From Chryseobacterium edaphi (lineage in GTDB: Bacteria; Bacteroidota; Bacteroidia; Flavobacteriales; Weeksellaceae): a DNA stretch of 64,000 bases. This document shows positions 42,497 through 52,495 of the stretch, in pieces. The stretch lies in assembly GCF_025628985.1 (NCBI RefSeq), contig NZ_JAOTEM010000001.1, forward strand, positions 992,001 through 1,056,000, read 5' to 3'. Within the stretch, counting starts at the first letter, position 1, and the number at the start of each line of letters is the position of its first letter. Below the pieces are notes generated by a model. It ran no database searches. It saw only the letters and a list, made by a program, of their open reading frames with translations, and was not told where the DNA came from. The position numbers and the translations under genes were made by a program.

Positions 42497-43951
42497 TTAC
42501 TGATAACGTTTATGTTCTTTATCTTTCACAAAAAGCTTAATAAGCGGTTTAAAGAACGATTTGTATTTTTCAGAATCAAACAGCTGAGAATCTGTTAAAG
42601 CTTTGTAAGTCATCAAAATTCCAAAAGGAAATAAAATAATATTCGGAAGCCAAGCTGCGAGATAAGGATTCATTTTTCCCGACCACGCTACGTTCTCAAA
42701 ACCAACATTGATTACATAAAAGATAATAAATATGACAATAGCAATAATAACGGGAACACCCATTCCTCCTTTTCGGATGATAGATCCCAAACTCGCACCG
42801 ATCATAAAGAAAATAATACACGTGAATGAATATGTTAACATTCTCTGTTGATAGATCACGACTTTATTGAAATATTTTATACTTGGACTAAGTTCTTGAT
42901 TTTTTGAATCCAGCGTTGTTTTTAGGTTGTCTAATCTGCTGTGCGCATTATAGATCATCTCAAGCTTTTTGTCTTTCTTGATCGTATCAAATTTATACTG
43001 GGATTTTACAGGAGCTTTCGATTTATTTTTATCCATATAGCTCACAACCGAACTCGTTTGGGACATTACCTCAGTACTGATATTCGTTACCAATTTAACG
43101 TTATCTTTTTTGGTATTATCAATTGTTTTAAACAATTCTTCAAATGACTGAAAACGGAAATCTTCAGTGATCTTTTCTTCTTCAATGGCTTTGTTGATGA
43201 TCTCACTTACATCAAAATGAGAAACTAGAGTATCAAATTTTATAGCCTGATCGGGTTGCTTTAATCTTACATTTTCTACTTTTCCTGCGTAATCATCTTC
43301 AAAAACATATCCATTAAATAAAACCAATTGCAGATAATTCTTATTGGGCGGTGTTACAAATTTTCCTTTTTCTGCAACAATAGACTGTTGGTTTTCGAAT
43401 GTACTTGCTTTTTTATGGATAAAAACTCCTTCAAGATCTCTTCCATCTTCACCTTCAATTTTATCAAATTTCACCATATAACCAGGAATCTGATCAATGA
43501 ACTGTCCAGGTGTAAAATTTAATGCAGGTTTAGTCTGAGCTATATTGAAGAGCATATTCTTAGCCTTCCTTTGAAAATCGGGAATAATGTTACTTGAGAA
43601 GAGGTAGAGCATTATTGCTAATAAGGTCACAACACCTAAAAGCGGCATCATCACTCTCGTTAACGAAATTCCGGCAGCTTTCATGGCGGCAAGTTCATAG
43701 CGTTCACCAAATTCTCCGAAAGACATGATACTCGCCAAAAGTATTGTCAACGGTAACACCATACTTACAACGTTCACTCCCAGATAAAAAAGAAGCTTCA
43801 TGATCTGAAATGTAGTAAGTCCTTTTCCTATAAACTGCCCAAGCTGAATCCAGATAATGTTTACAATAAAAATGAAAAACAATACGCTGAATATAAAAAA
43901 GAACGGACCAAAAAAGGTTTTAATGATATATCGGTCTAATATTTTAAACAT
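42497..43951 (-). CDS. lptG: LptF/LptG-family lipopolysaccharide export permease
   Basis: This 484-residue YjgP/YjgQ-type permease extracts LPS from the inner membrane with LptB and hands it to the periplasmic bridge. Three membrane segments at the N-terminus (MFKILDRYIIKTFFGPFFFIFSVLFFIFIV and following) lead to FGERYELAAMKAAGISLTRVM. A periplasmic domain (about 125-375) follows, then three more segments near the end. The periplasmic part is longer than in E. coli LptG, as is usual in Bacteroidetes. Whether it is LptF or LptG is not certain. It is last in the ftsK-lolA-lptG series. Confidence 0.87.
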   Translation of the reverse strand: MFKILDRYIIKTFFGPFFFIFSVLFFIFIVNIIWIQLGQFIGKGLTTFQIMKLLFYLGVNVVSMVLPLTILLASIMSFGEFGERYELAAMKAAGISLTRVMMPLLGVVTLLAIMLYLFSSNIIPDFQRKAKNMLFNIAQTKPALNFTPGQFIDQIPGYMVKFDKIEGEDGRDLEGVFIHKKASTFENQQSIVAEKGKFVTPPNKNYLQLVLFNGYVFEDDYAGKVENVRLKQPDQAIKFDTLVSHFDVSEIINKAIEEEKITEDFRFQSFEELFKTIDNTKKDNVKLVTNISTEVMSQTSSVVSYMDKNKSKAPVKSQYKFDTIKKDKKLEMIYNAHSRLDNLKTTLDSKNQELSPSIKYFNKVVIYQQRMLTYSFTCIIFFMIGASLGSIIRKGGMGVPVIIAIVIFIIFYVINVGFENVAWSGKMNPYLAAWLPNIILFPFGILMTYKALTDSQLFDSEKYKSFFKPLIKLFVKDKEHKRYQ

Positions 43952-43955
43952 TCGC

Positions 43956-43963
43956 CAAAATTA
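43956..43963 (-). promoter_or_regulatory. -7 box TAATTTTG abutting the lptG start
   Basis: On the minus strand TAATTTTG ends 4 bases before the lptG ATG. With the terminator just upstream, lptG may have its own nearly leaderless transcript. Confidence 0.4.
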
Positions 43964-43967
43964 ATGA

Positions 43968-43995
43968 AAAAGCCACAAAGTTTCCTTTGTGACTT
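43968..43995 (-). terminator. Terminator between lolA and lptG
   Basis: AAAGCCACAAAG pairs with CTTTGTGACTTT (one mismatch), followed by T residues on the minus strand, so lptG is only partly dependent on the upstream genes. Confidence 0.7.
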
Positions 43996-44018
43996 TAAAT
44001 TTTAATATATATTTAGAA

Positions 44019-44666
44019 TTATAATTCTGTAACAAGATAATTTTTGAATTTATTCTTATCAAAAACAAACATATTCGGGTCTAATTGCTGGTTTTCTTTG
44101 TATTCTTTAATAGAAATTACAGCAATATCTTTGTTGTTTCCGTGCTGTTCAAGCTTAAGCATTTGCTTTTTTGATCCGTCTATAAAAATGTAGATAGATT
44201 TTAAACCATTTGCTTTTACCGGTGTTAAAGTGATAAAATCTGCACTTACACCATCAATAGTTTTTTTTCCACTGTAAGAAACGTTGTAATCATTTCTGTA
44301 AGAGGTCAAATAATTAATAGGAGAGAACATAGTAGAACTTTCATTAGGCTTTGCTACCGTCACTTCCTTATCTTCTGTATTGATATTGTAAATTTTGCTA
44401 CCGTCGAAAATCTGTTCGGTTTCCATGATTTTCAACTTATATTTATCTCCGGCTGTGTAATAAATTCCGGGTTCGTTTTTACTTACGACACCGTTTACAC
44501 CGCTTCCGAAGGCAAACTTGAAATATGAATTCTTTTTAGATTTGTAATTAGCCGTCACATCATCCAGTATTTTTTTTGCTTTGGCATCAATTTTCTGAGC
44601 CTGAACAAAAGCAATACTTCCTATTACAAAACTTCCAAATACTATTTTTGAAATTATTTTTTTCAT
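44019..44666 (-). CDS. lolA: Outer-membrane lipoprotein carrier protein LolA-like
   Basis: This is a 215-residue periplasmic protein with a signal peptide (FVIGSIAFVQAQ). It has the LolA layout: AKKILDDVTANYKSKKNSYFKF, a beta half-barrel, and PIKYL/NPMN-like late motifs here reading FSPINYLTSYRNDYNVSY and QQLDPNMFVFDKNKFKNY. It ferries lipoproteins across the periplasm from the LolCDE complex. The gene follows ftsK by about 70 bases, the same order seen in many Bacteroidetes and proteobacteria. Confidence 0.88.
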   Translation of the reverse strand: MKKIISKIVFGSFVIGSIAFVQAQKIDAKAKKILDDVTANYKSKKNSYFKFAFGSGVNGVVSKNEPGIYYTAGDKYKLKIMETEQIFDGSKIYNINTEDKEVTVAKPNESSTMFSPINYLTSYRNDYNVSYSGKKTIDGVSADFITLTPVKANGLKSIYIFIDGSKKQMLKLEQHGNNKDIAVISIKEYKENQQLDPNMFVFDKNKFKNYLVTEL

Positions 44667-44735
44667 CTTTTTATTTCTAAATTTTTTACTACTTAGACAC
44701 CGTCAACAATTAAAAGTTAAAAGATGTCTGTTTCT

Positions 44736-47270
44736 TTAATTTCGCAGGTCTTCCAAAAACTGTTCCAAAGAATTCAGATCACTGATCAAAACTTCTCTAG
44801 CTTTAGCACCATTAAATCCTCCAACAATACCGCTTGCTTCAAGCTGATCCATAATTCTTCCGGCTCTGTTGTATCCCAATTTCAATTGTCTCTGAAGCAT
44901 AGAAGTAGAACCTTGCTGTGTTGAAACAATGATTCTCGCAGCATCATCAAATAACTGATCTTTTTCGTTTGGATCGAAAGCTCCTACAGAACTTGTTGCT
45001 TCTTCATTGACATACTCAGGAAGCATAAAAGCTGAAGCATATCCTTTTTGTTCACCAATAAATTCAGCCAGTCTTTCAACTTCAGGAGTATCAACAAATG
45101 CACATTGAAGTCTTAAAATTTCATTTCCGTTAAAATAGAGCATGTCACCTTTTCCGATCAGCTGATCAGCTCCCGGAGAATCCAGAATTGTTCTTGAATC
45201 GACACTTGAAATTACTCTGAACGCCGCTCTTGCAGGGAAGTTTGCTTTAATCATACCTGTAATTACATTTACAGAAGGTCTTTGAGTGGCAACAATTAAG
45301 TGAATCCCAACTGCCCTTGCTAACTGCGCCAATCTTGCAATAGGAAGCTCAACTTCTTTACCTGCTGTCATAATCAAATCTGCAAATTCGTCGACAACCA
45401 AAACAATGTAAGGCAAATATCGGTGTCCGTTTTCAGGATTTAATTTTCTTTCAGAGAATTTTTTATTGTATTCCTTTAAATTTTTACAAAATGCATTTTT
45501 AAGCAAATCATATCGTTGATCCATCTCAACACAAAGAGAATTCAGAGTGTTGATTACTTTATGAGTATCTGTAATAATTGCATCATCCGAATCCGGAAGT
45601 TTCGCCAGATAATGTCTTTCGATTTTTGAATATAAAGAAAGTTCCACTTTTTTAGGATCCACCATTACGAATTTCAATTCGCTTGGATGCTTCTTGTAGA
45701 GTAGGGAAGTAAGAATTGCATTAATCCCGACCGATTTTCCCTGACCTGTAGAACCAGCCATTAAAAGGTGAGGCATTTTTGACAAATCGGCCATGAAAAC
45801 TTCATTGGAAATCGTTTTTCCAAAAACAACCGGAAGATCCATATCTGTATTCTGGAATTTCTGTGAAGCAATCACCGAACGCATAGAAACCATTGTAGGA
45901 TTTTTTCTCGGAACTTCAATTCCGATCGTACCTTTTCCAGGCATCGGTGCGATGATTCTGATTCCTAAAGCAGAAAGATTCAAAGCAATATCATCCTGAA
46001 GTTTTTTGATCGCAGAAACCCTGATTCCTGCTTCCGGTACGATTTCGTATAACGTTACGGTTGGTCCGATCGTCGCTTTAATTTCGGCAATTCCGACGTT
46101 GAAATTCTTTAATAAGCCGACAATTTTATTTTTATTTTCTTCTAATTCTTCTTTATTTACCGAGATCTCCTCATTACCGTAATCTTTCAGTAAATCTAAA
46201 GTCGGCATTTGAAATTTAGCTAAATCTAAACGATGATCATACAAACCATGTTTTTCAACCAAATCATTTGATTGTTGATCAGCATCAGTAATAATTTCTA
46301 CAGCAGGAGCAACTTCTACATTAAATTTAATTCCGTCAGATGATGGAGTTGAAATAGGTGATGGTTTGATATCAAAAGCTTCTTCAGGTCTTGCAACCGG
46401 AATTACTGGTTTTGTATTTAGATCTAAACTTACAGTCGGCGAAGAATCTTTTTTTATTTCTTCAAATGAAGTCTGATTAGGAGTAACAATAGGTTCTACA
46501 TTTACCGAAGGCTCAACAGTTGAAACTTTCACAGGTTTTTCCGTCTCCAGAATTTTTCCACTATTTGAAAGATCAGTAACGGTAATGTTTGACTGGGAAT
46601 CCTGAATTTCATTTTCAAGTTCTTCATCCGCTTCGAAATTTTCACTTGAATTGGGCATCATCGATTTCACTCTGCCAATTGTATTTTCATTGATTTCGTT
46701 AAACTTTGATTTGATTGAGCTTGGACGAAGATTAAATTCCAAGATGAAATATAATGCGATACTCACCACCAACACTAACCAAAGACCAACACTTCCGATG
46801 ATTGCATTCAAAGAATCCATAATCTGATAACCATAAACTCCGCTTAGAACTCCTGCATTTCCCTGACCCTTTGTAATCGCTCCAAAAAAGATAGGAAGCC
46901 AACAGATAAAGAACAAAGAATGCCCGAAAGTCATCCAAGGTTTGAAGATTTTTTTCTTCAGAATCATTGTCCCGAAAACTACAAAAAGAAATGCAACAAT
47001 AAATGATGCAACACCAATGCTTTCAAATATAAAAATATTGCCCAGCCAATCACCCAATTTTCCAAAAATATTAGAAGATTGTATGCTTTTGTCAAGCATC
47101 GTTCCTGCCTGACTTTGATCTGATTTCCAATTCATTAAATACGAAATGAAAGAAAATGCTAGAACTCCCGAAAAAACGATAAACGTTAATCCGAAAAAGA
47201 TTCGCGGCTTCGATAAGATCTTGCCTTTTTCTGGCGACTCGGTCTGTGGTTTTTGTGTTTTCTTTTCCAT
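44736..47270 (-). CDS. ftsK: DNA translocase FtsK
   Basis: FtsK pumps chromosome DNA to each daughter at division. This 844-residue version has four membrane segments near the N-terminus (about 25-175). A Pro/Glu/Ser-rich linker (about 200-330) is followed by the motor: MPGKGTIGIEVPRKNP, Walker A GSTGQGKSVG, FVMVDPKKVELS, Walker B VVDEFADLI and ATQRPSVNVITG. The C-terminal gamma domain (TSMLQRQLKLGYNRAGRIMDQLEASGIVG) reads the DNA polarity sites. It heads the ftsK-lolA-lptG series. Confidence 0.95.
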   Translation of the reverse strand: MEKKTQKPQTESPEKGKILSKPRIFFGLTFIVFSGVLAFSFISYLMNWKSDQSQAGTMLDKSIQSSNIFGKLGDWLGNIFIFESIGVASFIVAFLFVVFGTMILKKKIFKPWMTFGHSLFFICWLPIFFGAITKGQGNAGVLSGVYGYQIMDSLNAIIGSVGLWLVLVVSIALYFILEFNLRPSSIKSKFNEINENTIGRVKSMMPNSSENFEADEELENEIQDSQSNITVTDLSNSGKILETEKPVKVSTVEPSVNVEPIVTPNQTSFEEIKKDSSPTVSLDLNTKPVIPVARPEEAFDIKPSPISTPSSDGIKFNVEVAPAVEIITDADQQSNDLVEKHGLYDHRLDLAKFQMPTLDLLKDYGNEEISVNKEELEENKNKIVGLLKNFNVGIAEIKATIGPTVTLYEIVPEAGIRVSAIKKLQDDIALNLSALGIRIIAPMPGKGTIGIEVPRKNPTMVSMRSVIASQKFQNTDMDLPVVFGKTISNEVFMADLSKMPHLLMAGSTGQGKSVGINAILTSLLYKKHPSELKFVMVDPKKVELSLYSKIERHYLAKLPDSDDAIITDTHKVINTLNSLCVEMDQRYDLLKNAFCKNLKEYNKKFSERKLNPENGHRYLPYIVLVVDEFADLIMTAGKEVELPIARLAQLARAVGIHLIVATQRPSVNVITGMIKANFPARAAFRVISSVDSRTILDSPGADQLIGKGDMLYFNGNEILRLQCAFVDTPEVERLAEFIGEQKGYASAFMLPEYVNEEATSSVGAFDPNEKDQLFDDAARIIVSTQQGSTSMLQRQLKLGYNRAGRIMDQLEASGIVGGFNGAKAREVLISDLNSLEQFLEDLRN

Positions 47271-47284
47271 AATGTCAATCCCGG

Positions 47285-47292
47285 CAAATTTA
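47285..47292 (-). promoter_or_regulatory. -7 box TAAATTTG of ftsK
   Basis: On the minus strand TAAATTTG fits TAnnTTTG, 14 bases before the ATG at 47270. Confidence 0.5.
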
Positions 47293-47478
47293 GTGTTTTT
47301 TTGATATTGTCCTTATTTTTTTTCATTAAAACAAAGTGTCTTTTCTGAGCTGATTCACAGATAATTTAGGTTTTTAATAATGAATTTAAGATTATTAAGA
47401 ATGATTCAAAATAACGCTTTCATCGGCTTCTGATGACAAAAAACAGTTTTTTTTCTCTCCCTTTCGTTTTATCATCCT

Positions 47479-47486
47479 TATTTTTG
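47479..47486 (+). promoter_or_regulatory. -7 box TATTTTTG of the ResB-CcsA gene
   Basis: TATTTTTG fits TAnnTTTG, 20 bases before the ATG at 47507. Confidence 0.5.
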
Positions 47487-47506
47487 CATGTCAAGTAAAA
47501 AAAATC

Positions 47507-50500
47507 ATGAAGAAGATCCAGGATATTCTTATTTCAACCAGAACAATGGCTGTTCTATTGCTGGTTTATGCCTTTTCTATGGCGTATGCAACATTCTTAG
47601 AAAACGACTATGGAACGCCCACAGCGAAAGCATTAATCTATGAAGCTAAGTGGTTTGAACTGATCATGGTTGTTTTGATTTTAAATTTCGTCGGCAACAT
47701 TGGTCGATACCGTCTTTGGAGAAGAGAAAAATGGCCGGTTTTGGTATTTCACCTTGCATTTATACTGATTTTTACTGGCGGTGCCATTACAAGATATGTA
47801 AGTTTCGAAGGTCAGATGGTGATCAGAGAAGGAGAAACTTCTAATGAAATTGTGACTGATAAACATTTCTTTAAAATCAAAATAGAAGAAAAGGGTGATG
47901 CATTAGATTATCAGGATGTTCCTTACTTAATGTCTCCTTTGCATAAAGATTTTAATGCTACTTACGATTTCCACGGAAAAGATATTAAAGTGAAAACTTT
48001 GGATTACGTTCAAAGGAAAAAAGACAGTTTAGTTGCTGATCCAAACGGCACTGAATATCTTCATCTGGTTTCTACAGCCGAAACGGGAAGACAAAATATT
48101 TACATCAAACCGGGTGAAACCAAATCAATCAACGGAACTTTGGTAACGTTCAACAGAGCTATTGACGGTGCAGTTGAATTTAGAAAAGAAAACGGACAGA
48201 TTTTAATTAAAACTCCTGTTAATGCCAATTACATGACAATGGCAACTCAGGCTACAGGAACGACTGTGAAAGATAAGTTTCAACCTTTGGTTTTGAGAAG
48301 TCTATATACTATTAACGAATTAAAATTGGTTGTTCCTGAAGGTATCAGAAAAGGTAAGTTACTAGCATTTGAAGGTGACAGAAAGAAAGATCAAAACGTT
48401 CCTGATGTAATGACCGTTGAAATTGAAGGTCCGAAAACAAAACAAATCGTTGATTTATCAGTTGAAAGAGGAAATCCGAATGCTTACAAGCAGATTACAT
48501 TGGATGGTCTGAATATCATGGTAGGTTTTGGTCCGAAAATTTACAATACACCTTTTGCAATAAAATTAGATGATTTCGTTATGGAAACTTATCCCGGAAG
48601 TTCATCTCCGAGTGCTTACGAAAGTCATGTGAAAGTTATTGATCAGGGAAAACAGACTCCTTACAAGATTTATATGAATAATGTTTTGAATTATAAAGGA
48701 TACCGTTTCTTCCAGTCTAGTTTTTCACCAGACAGAATGGGAACTGTTTTGTCTGTAAATCATGATTTTTGGGGAACTTTGATATCTTATATAGGATATG
48801 CATTTTTATTCGGAGGAATGTTTGTGATGTTTTTCTGGAAAGGAACTCACTTCTGGAAATTAAATAAAATGTTGAAAGACATTAATAAAAAAAGAGCCGC
48901 AGCAATTTTACTTTTATTTTTAAGTTTAGGTTTAAATGCACAAAAAATTGAAACTCACGGAACAACAGACGGAAGCAGAGAACATATACATGTAGAAGGA
49001 GATGGTCATACTCATGAAGCTCCGTCAGAAACACTTAAGCCACAACCAAATGTAGAGCAGAATTCTGTAGCCGCTCCTTTAACGAAGATGAAAATGATTT
49101 CTGCAGATGAGATCATTGCAAGAAATAAAATCAGTAAAGAACACGCAGATAAATTCGGATATCTTTTGGTTCAGAATTTTGAAGGTAGAATTGTTCCTAC
49201 GAATACGCAGGCTTTAGATGTTTTAAGAAAACTGTACAAAAAAGATGCGTTCAGAGGTACTGATGGAAAATATCTTACAGCCAATCAATGGTTTTTATCC
49301 GTAAATACAGATACGCCGAGCTGGACGATGGTTCCGTTGATCAAAATTGATTCAAAAGGAGGTAAAGAACTTTTAGAAAAAACAAAAGCCGACGAAGACG
49401 GTTATACTTCATTGATGAATCTTTTTCCGGCAGATAAAAATGGAAATCTGACTTATATTTTAGATCAGGATTACAATACCGCTTTCCGTAAAAAAGCTTC
49501 TGAGCAGACTGAATATGACAAGCAAGTGATTAAAGTAAACGAAAGAGTCCAGATTTTCAATGAATTTTTCAGTGGTCAGTTTATGAGAATTGTTCCAGTG
49601 AAAAACGATCCTAATCACACTTGGCATTCATGGCTTGACCAAAAAATGGAACCGGATATGGAATCTCAGCAAGTGATGGGACCTTATTTCGCAGAAGCTC
49701 TTCAAGCTCAGAAATCGGGTGACTGGACTAAAGCTGATGCAGAATTGGCAAAGCTTTCCGCATATCAGCAAAAATGGGGAAAAAGTGTTGTTCCTTCAGA
49801 AAATAAAGTTAATCTTGAAGTTTTCATGAATGAAGTGAATCTTAATTTTAAACTTTTAATTTTCTACACAATTATTGGAAGTTTATTATTGATCTTAGGT
49901 TTTGTGGAATTGTTTAAGCCTAAAAAACTTTTAAACAAGATCATTAAAATCATTATATATATAGGAGTTGTAGGATATTTCTTACATTTTCTGGGTCTTG
50001 TTGCAAGATGGTACATTTCAGGTCACGCTCCTTGGAGTAACGGTTATGAAGCAATCATCTTTATTTCATGGATTGGAATTTCTGCAGGATTAATGTTCTA
50101 TTTCGGATTTGGAAAAAACAGCAATTATCCTTTAGATATCAAAGCTCTTAAATTGACCACAAGATTATTCGGAGCTAAAAATGATTCGAATGCTCTAATT
50201 CCGGCAGCAGGATTTATGGTAGCGGTAATCATGATGGGGTTTGCTCACGGAGGTTCGGCGCTTGATCCGCAGATTACGCCACTAGTTCCTGTTTTGAAAT
50301 CTTACTGGTTGATTGTACACGTTGCGATTATTACATCAAGTTATGGTTTCTTTGGGTTATCAATGATTATCGCAGTAATTTCACTGGTGTTTTATATCAT
50401 CTCAGATAAAAATGCTTTTAAAATTCATAATGATTCGACATTAAAAGAACTGGCAATCGTTTCTGAAATGTCTTTAACGATCGGACTTTTTGCTCTTACT

Positions 50501-50851
50501 GTAGGAAACTTTTTAGGAGGAATCTGGGCGAATGAATCTTGGGGAAGATACTGGAGTTGGGATCCAAAAGAAACATGGGCATTTATTTCAATTATGGTTT
50601 ACGCTTTTGTATTACACATGAGATTAGTTCCGGGATTGAGAAGCAGATGGGCGTTCCACGTTGCGACGATGTTTGCATTCTGTTCGATGGTAATGACGTA
50701 TTTTGGAGTTAATTATTACTTAAGTGGACTGCATTCATACGCAGCAGGAGATCCGGTTCCGGTTCCGGCTTGGGTTTACATCGGCTTGGCTTCGATGCTT
50801 ACTTTATCTGTAATTTCTTACGTAAAGTTTGTTGCTTTAAAGAAAAAATAG
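47507..50851 (+). CDS. ccsA: ResB-CcsA fusion, cytochrome c maturation (System II)
   Basis: The 1114 residues join both subunits of System II, which moves haem across the membrane and attaches it to cytochrome c. Residues about 1-450 are ResB-like (membrane segments at 10-30, 50-70 and 80-100, a periplasmic domain, another segment near 428). A His-rich stretch about 480-510 (HGTTDGSREHIHVEGDGHTHE) follows a signal-peptide-like segment. From about 780 on is CcsA, with the haem-binding WGRYWSWDPKETWAF near 1012-1026 and flanking His residues (HVAIITSSY, HMRLVPG). It stands alone and ends at a terminator. Confidence 0.92.
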   Translation: MKKIQDILISTRTMAVLLLVYAFSMAYATFLENDYGTPTAKALIYEAKWFELIMVVLILNFVGNIGRYRLWRREKWPVLVFHLAFILIFTGGAITRYVSFEGQMVIREGETSNEIVTDKHFFKIKIEEKGDALDYQDVPYLMSPLHKDFNATYDFHGKDIKVKTLDYVQRKKDSLVADPNGTEYLHLVSTAETGRQNIYIKPGETKSINGTLVTFNRAIDGAVEFRKENGQILIKTPVNANYMTMATQATGTTVKDKFQPLVLRSLYTINELKLVVPEGIRKGKLLAFEGDRKKDQNVPDVMTVEIEGPKTKQIVDLSVERGNPNAYKQITLDGLNIMVGFGPKIYNTPFAIKLDDFVMETYPGSSSPSAYESHVKVIDQGKQTPYKIYMNNVLNYKGYRFFQSSFSPDRMGTVLSVNHDFWGTLISYIGYAFLFGGMFVMFFWKGTHFWKLNKMLKDINKKRAAAILLLFLSLGLNAQKIETHGTTDGSREHIHVEGDGHTHEAPSETLKPQPNVEQNSVAAPLTKMKMISADEIIARNKISKEHADKFGYLLVQNFEGRIVPTNTQALDVLRKLYKKDAFRGTDGKYLTANQWFLSVNTDTPSWTMVPLIKIDSKGGKELLEKTKADEDGYTSLMNLFPADKNGNLTYILDQDYNTAFRKKASEQTEYDKQVIKVNERVQIFNEFFSGQFMRIVPVKNDPNHTWHSWLDQKMEPDMESQQVMGPYFAEALQAQKSGDWTKADAELAKLSAYQQKWGKSVVPSENKVNLEVFMNEVNLNFKLLIFYTIIGSLLLILGFVELFKPKKLLNKIIKIIIYIGVVGYFLHFLGLVARWYISGHAPWSNGYEAIIFISWIGISAGLMFYFGFGKNSNYPLDIKALKLTTRLFGAKNDSNALIPAAGFMVAVIMMGFAHGGSALDPQITPLVPVLKSYWLIVHVAIITSSYGFFGLSMIIAVISLVFYIISDKNAFKIHNDSTLKELAIVSEMSLTIGLFALTVGNFLGGIWANESWGRYWSWDPKETWAFISIMVYAFVLHMRLVPGLRSRWAFHVATMFAFCSMVMTYFGVNYYLSGLHSYAAGDPVPVPAWVYIGLASMLTLSVISYVKFVALKKK

Positions 50852-50870
50852 ATATCAATTTAGAATATTT

Positions 50871-50906
50871 AAAACTCCCGGAATTATTTTTTTCGGGAGT
50901 TTTTTT
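50871..50906 (+). terminator. Intrinsic terminator after the ResB-CcsA gene
   Basis: AAAACTCCCG / CGGGAGTTTT with a 13-base loop and seven T residues. Confidence 0.85.
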
Positions 50907-50964
50907 GTGTTATATATTAAAATTGTTAATTTTATTACGAAAAAATTAGAGTAGATTATAAATG

Positions 50965-51177
50965 CTAAGTAGTATCTATATTATTTTCTTCCTTTGGCTT
51001 TTTACTAATCCATATTTTTCCTATAAATCGATTTTGTACTCCGTAATCGATTTCATCATTGCATTCAAAAATCTTCTTAAGCAAATTATCTATGAATTTT
51101 AAGAGAATCATAGCGACAATAAATGCAAAAAAAATTATTATATATATGTGCATACTGTTTAAGTCAAATTTTTCCAT
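50965..51177 (-). CDS. Hypothetical small membrane protein
   Basis: This is a 70-residue protein with one strong membrane segment (about 10-32, IYIIIFFAFIVAMILLKFI). A basic patch LLKKIF and a polar tail with ISKKPKEENN follow. No family is recognised. The composition is protein-like and the ATG has an upstream AT-rich stretch, but no promoter box is clear. It lies alone between two plus-strand units. Confidence 0.55.
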   Translation of the reverse strand: MEKFDLNSMHIYIIIFFAFIVAMILLKFIDNLLKKIFECNDEIDYGVQNRFIGKIWISKKPKEENNIDTT

Positions 51178-51521
51178 TGTGTTAATTTTAAAATCATTTT
51201 ATAGTTAAGTAAAAATAAATCCAAACTACTACTCCTGCTAATTATGAAGTATTAGCTTTCTTGTTCAAATTTACCGTACTAAATGTCCGGTGTTGTTGTC
51301 CGTTAAATAAAATTTATTTATCAGACTTATTATAAGCTTTAGATAAAATTTTTGAATTGAATTTAGTGATCAGATCTAAATCTTGAGCTTTTATTTCTTT
51401 TATCTGACTAGTCAATCTTTGATTGTAAAAAAAAATTAAAACAGGATAAAAAGCAAAATGGTATTTATTTTATTTATATCTTTATGATATCAAATTAATA
51501 TCATTTTAAAAATAAAAAATC
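51178..51521. other. Gap with a possible gene remnant and an operator-like repeat
   Basis: On the minus strand 51314-51469 is stop-free for 51 codons. It reads like a small membrane protein (FAFYPVLIFFYNQRL then charged helix) but lacks ATG or GTG, so it may be a decayed gene. At 51484-51504 ATGATAT-N7-ATATCAT forms a perfect 7-bp inverted repeat 17 bases before the SPFH gene. Nothing else is recognised. Confidence 0.35.
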
Positions 51522-52388
51522 ATGGAAAAAGTTTTAAAACCTATGTCGGGTTATCTTGCCCTCGTTATTTGTTTAGCATTATTGGCAGCTTCAGGCTATC
51601 TGTTTATTACCGGAGTTGAAGTCAATGTCACTTTTGTAATTCTTGCAATTGCTTGTTTTTTGTTAAGCTGTTTTTTTATGAAAGGTTTAATGATCATTCA
51701 GCCAAATCATTCACGAGTTTTGAATTTCTTCGGAAAATATGTTGGTTCAGTAAAAGATAACGGATTGTTTTTTATTAATCCTTTATATTCATCACAGAAA
51801 ATTTCTTTACGTTCTGAAAACCTTCAGGGACAAACCTTGAAAGTAAACGACAAAATGGGAAATCCTATTGAAATTGCTGTAGTAATGGTTTGGAAAGTTG
51901 GAGATACATATAAAGCAGCATTCGATGTTGAAAGATATTCTGACTTTGTGAAAATGCAGAGTGAGGCTGCAGTTCGTCATTTAGCGATGAGTTTTCCTTA
52001 CGATAATCTGGAAGACGATCATGCTCCGATTACTTTGAGAGAAGGTGGTGATAAAATCAATTCTATTCTTGAACAGGAATTGACAGACCGACTTTCAAAA
52101 GCAGGAATTATTATTCAGGAAGCGAGAATTTCACATTTGGCTTATGCATCAGAAATTGCAGGAGCAATGCTTCAGAGACAACAGGCGACTGCAATTGTAG
52201 CTGCGAGAACCAAAATTGTAGAAGGTGCAGTCGGAATGGTAGATTTAGCCTTAAAGAAACTTTCAGAAGAAAATATTGTTGAATTGGATGATGAAAGAAA
52301 AGCAGCAATGGTCAGCAATCTAATGGTCGTTCTTTGTGGCGAAAAAGCAGCTCAACCAATTCTAAACGCAGGAACATTGTATAATTAA
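51522..52388 (+). CDS. SPFH domain (slipin/prohibitin-like) membrane protein
   Basis: This 288-residue protein has two N-terminal membrane segments (about 9-30 and 34-55). The SPFH domain follows ([33 protein letters not shown] to about 195), then an Ala-rich helix ([26 protein letters not shown]) and a short C-terminus. SPFH proteins form ring or raft scaffolds that steady other membrane proteins or proteases. An Arc-type DNA-binding gene lies 225 bases downstream; the pair often occurs together in related genomes as I recall it, but its purpose is unknown. Confidence 0.87.
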   Translation: MEKVLKPMSGYLALVICLALLAASGYLFITGVEVNVTFVILAIACFLLSCFFMKGLMIIQPNHSRVLNFFGKYVGSVKDNGLFFINPLYSSQKISLRSENLQGQTLKVNDKMGNPIEIAVVMVWKVGDTYKAAFDVERYSDFVKMQSEAAVRHLAMSFPYDNLEDDHAPITLREGGDKINSILEQELTDRLSKAGIIIQEARISHLAYASEIAGAMLQRQQATAIVAARTKIVEGAVGMVDLALKKLSEENIVELDDERKAAMVSNLMVVLCGEKAAQPILNAGTLYN

Positions 52389-52495
52389 GGTTAAGGAAAA
52401 GGTTAAGTTTTAGATTAAAATTGATAGAAATTAATTTAAAAAATTTTATCTAAAAAAAACAGACTCTTTCTAATTGAAAATCCTAGTGTTCTTAG

